Source: an uncultured Prevotella sp.
GTDB lineage: Bacteria > Bacteroidota > Bacteroidia > Bacteroidales > Bacteroidaceae
Direction of reading: 5' to 3'
Assembly: GCA_934272845.1 (NCBI GenBank)
Contig: CAKQSF010000005.1
Coordinates: 1 to 64,000 of the forward strand
DNA length: 64,000 nt
The translations under genes and the position numbers were made by a program. Within the stretch, counting starts at the first letter, position 1. Every line of letters begins with the position of its first letter. The notes beneath the pieces are model-generated. The model made no database searches. It saw nothing but the letters and a program-made list of their open reading frames with translations, and was not told where the DNA came from. Of the stretch, positions 63,951 to 64,000 are shown piece after piece.

Positions 63951-64000
63951 CTTGCGTAATACATATATGATTGTGACATTGAGAAGAATTATAGAATTGG

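Overview
The window reads as a Bacteroidota chromosome, most likely a Prevotella-like member of the Bacteroidales. The evidence is the promoter style (a TAnnTTTG -7 box ahead of most transcription units, A-rich leaders, almost no Shine-Dalgarno), the rpsU-xerC-hpf-tRNA order, type III glutamine synthetase, LL-diaminopimelate aminotransferase, a fused SecDF, ATP-type PEP carboxykinase, TonB receptors with a carboxypeptidase-like domain, and a secreted protein with a Prevotella-type C-terminal sorting motif. I see no rRNA, CRISPR array, phage or complete insertion sequence.

Layout. 0-3.4 kb (minus strand): tRNA-Gly, tRNA-Tyr, tRNA-Thr, hpf, xerC and rpsU, then greA and ogt. 3.4-10.8 kb is accessory: a VWA protein fused to a macro-like domain, two cassettes of 113-bp hairpin repeats, a DUF362 protein, an intracellular LRR protein, an anchored YbjN-like protein and an unannotated 59-aa peptide. 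10.8-12.5 kb: a secreted protein. 12.8-22.2 kb is a nitrogen and lysine/peptidoglycan block. glnN, a TorF-type porin, dapL and dapF lie on the minus strand, diverging from glnK-amtB-asnB on the plus strand. 22.2-25.8 kb is decayed: a nuclease remnant, an orphan XRE regulator, a three-gene exported operon, and a strong double palindrome ahead of a 40-codon remnant. 25.8-38.1 kb: aldo/keto reductase, FMN-binding protein, M16 peptidase, a GLUG/calycin-like secreted protein, and a TonB receptor / DUF4876 / DUF6850 outer-membrane module. 38.4-43 kb: a Pif1-type helicase and a LytS/LytTR two-component pair. 43.3-50.2 kb: korB and korA, a C_GCAxxG_C_C protein, a papain-like lipoprotein and pckA. 50.2-64 kb: an EamA transporter, a 33-aa membrane peptide gene, secDF, a DUF2264 protein, a trifunctional acyl ligase-ACP-acyltransferase, an AGCS symporter and a HemC-CobA-HemD fusion.

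How it fits together. The 12.8-22.2 kb block joins ammonium import (AmtB/GlnK), assimilation (GSIII, AsnB) and two late steps of diaminopimelate synthesis. KorAB and PckA fit anaerobic succinate-type metabolism. The TonB-centred operon looks like an uptake module of unknown ligand with a candidate operator over its promoter.

The less ordinary material is mostly non-coding or small. It includes a TIR-bounded repeat always set the same way behind a stop codon, hairpin-array cassettes of variable copy number, a 22-bp minisatellite phased at 22 or 44 bp, several perfect dyads on promoters, and two short genes. The most notable protein oddity is the HemC moiety of the last gene: it lacks the domain that carries the dipyrromethane-binding cysteine.
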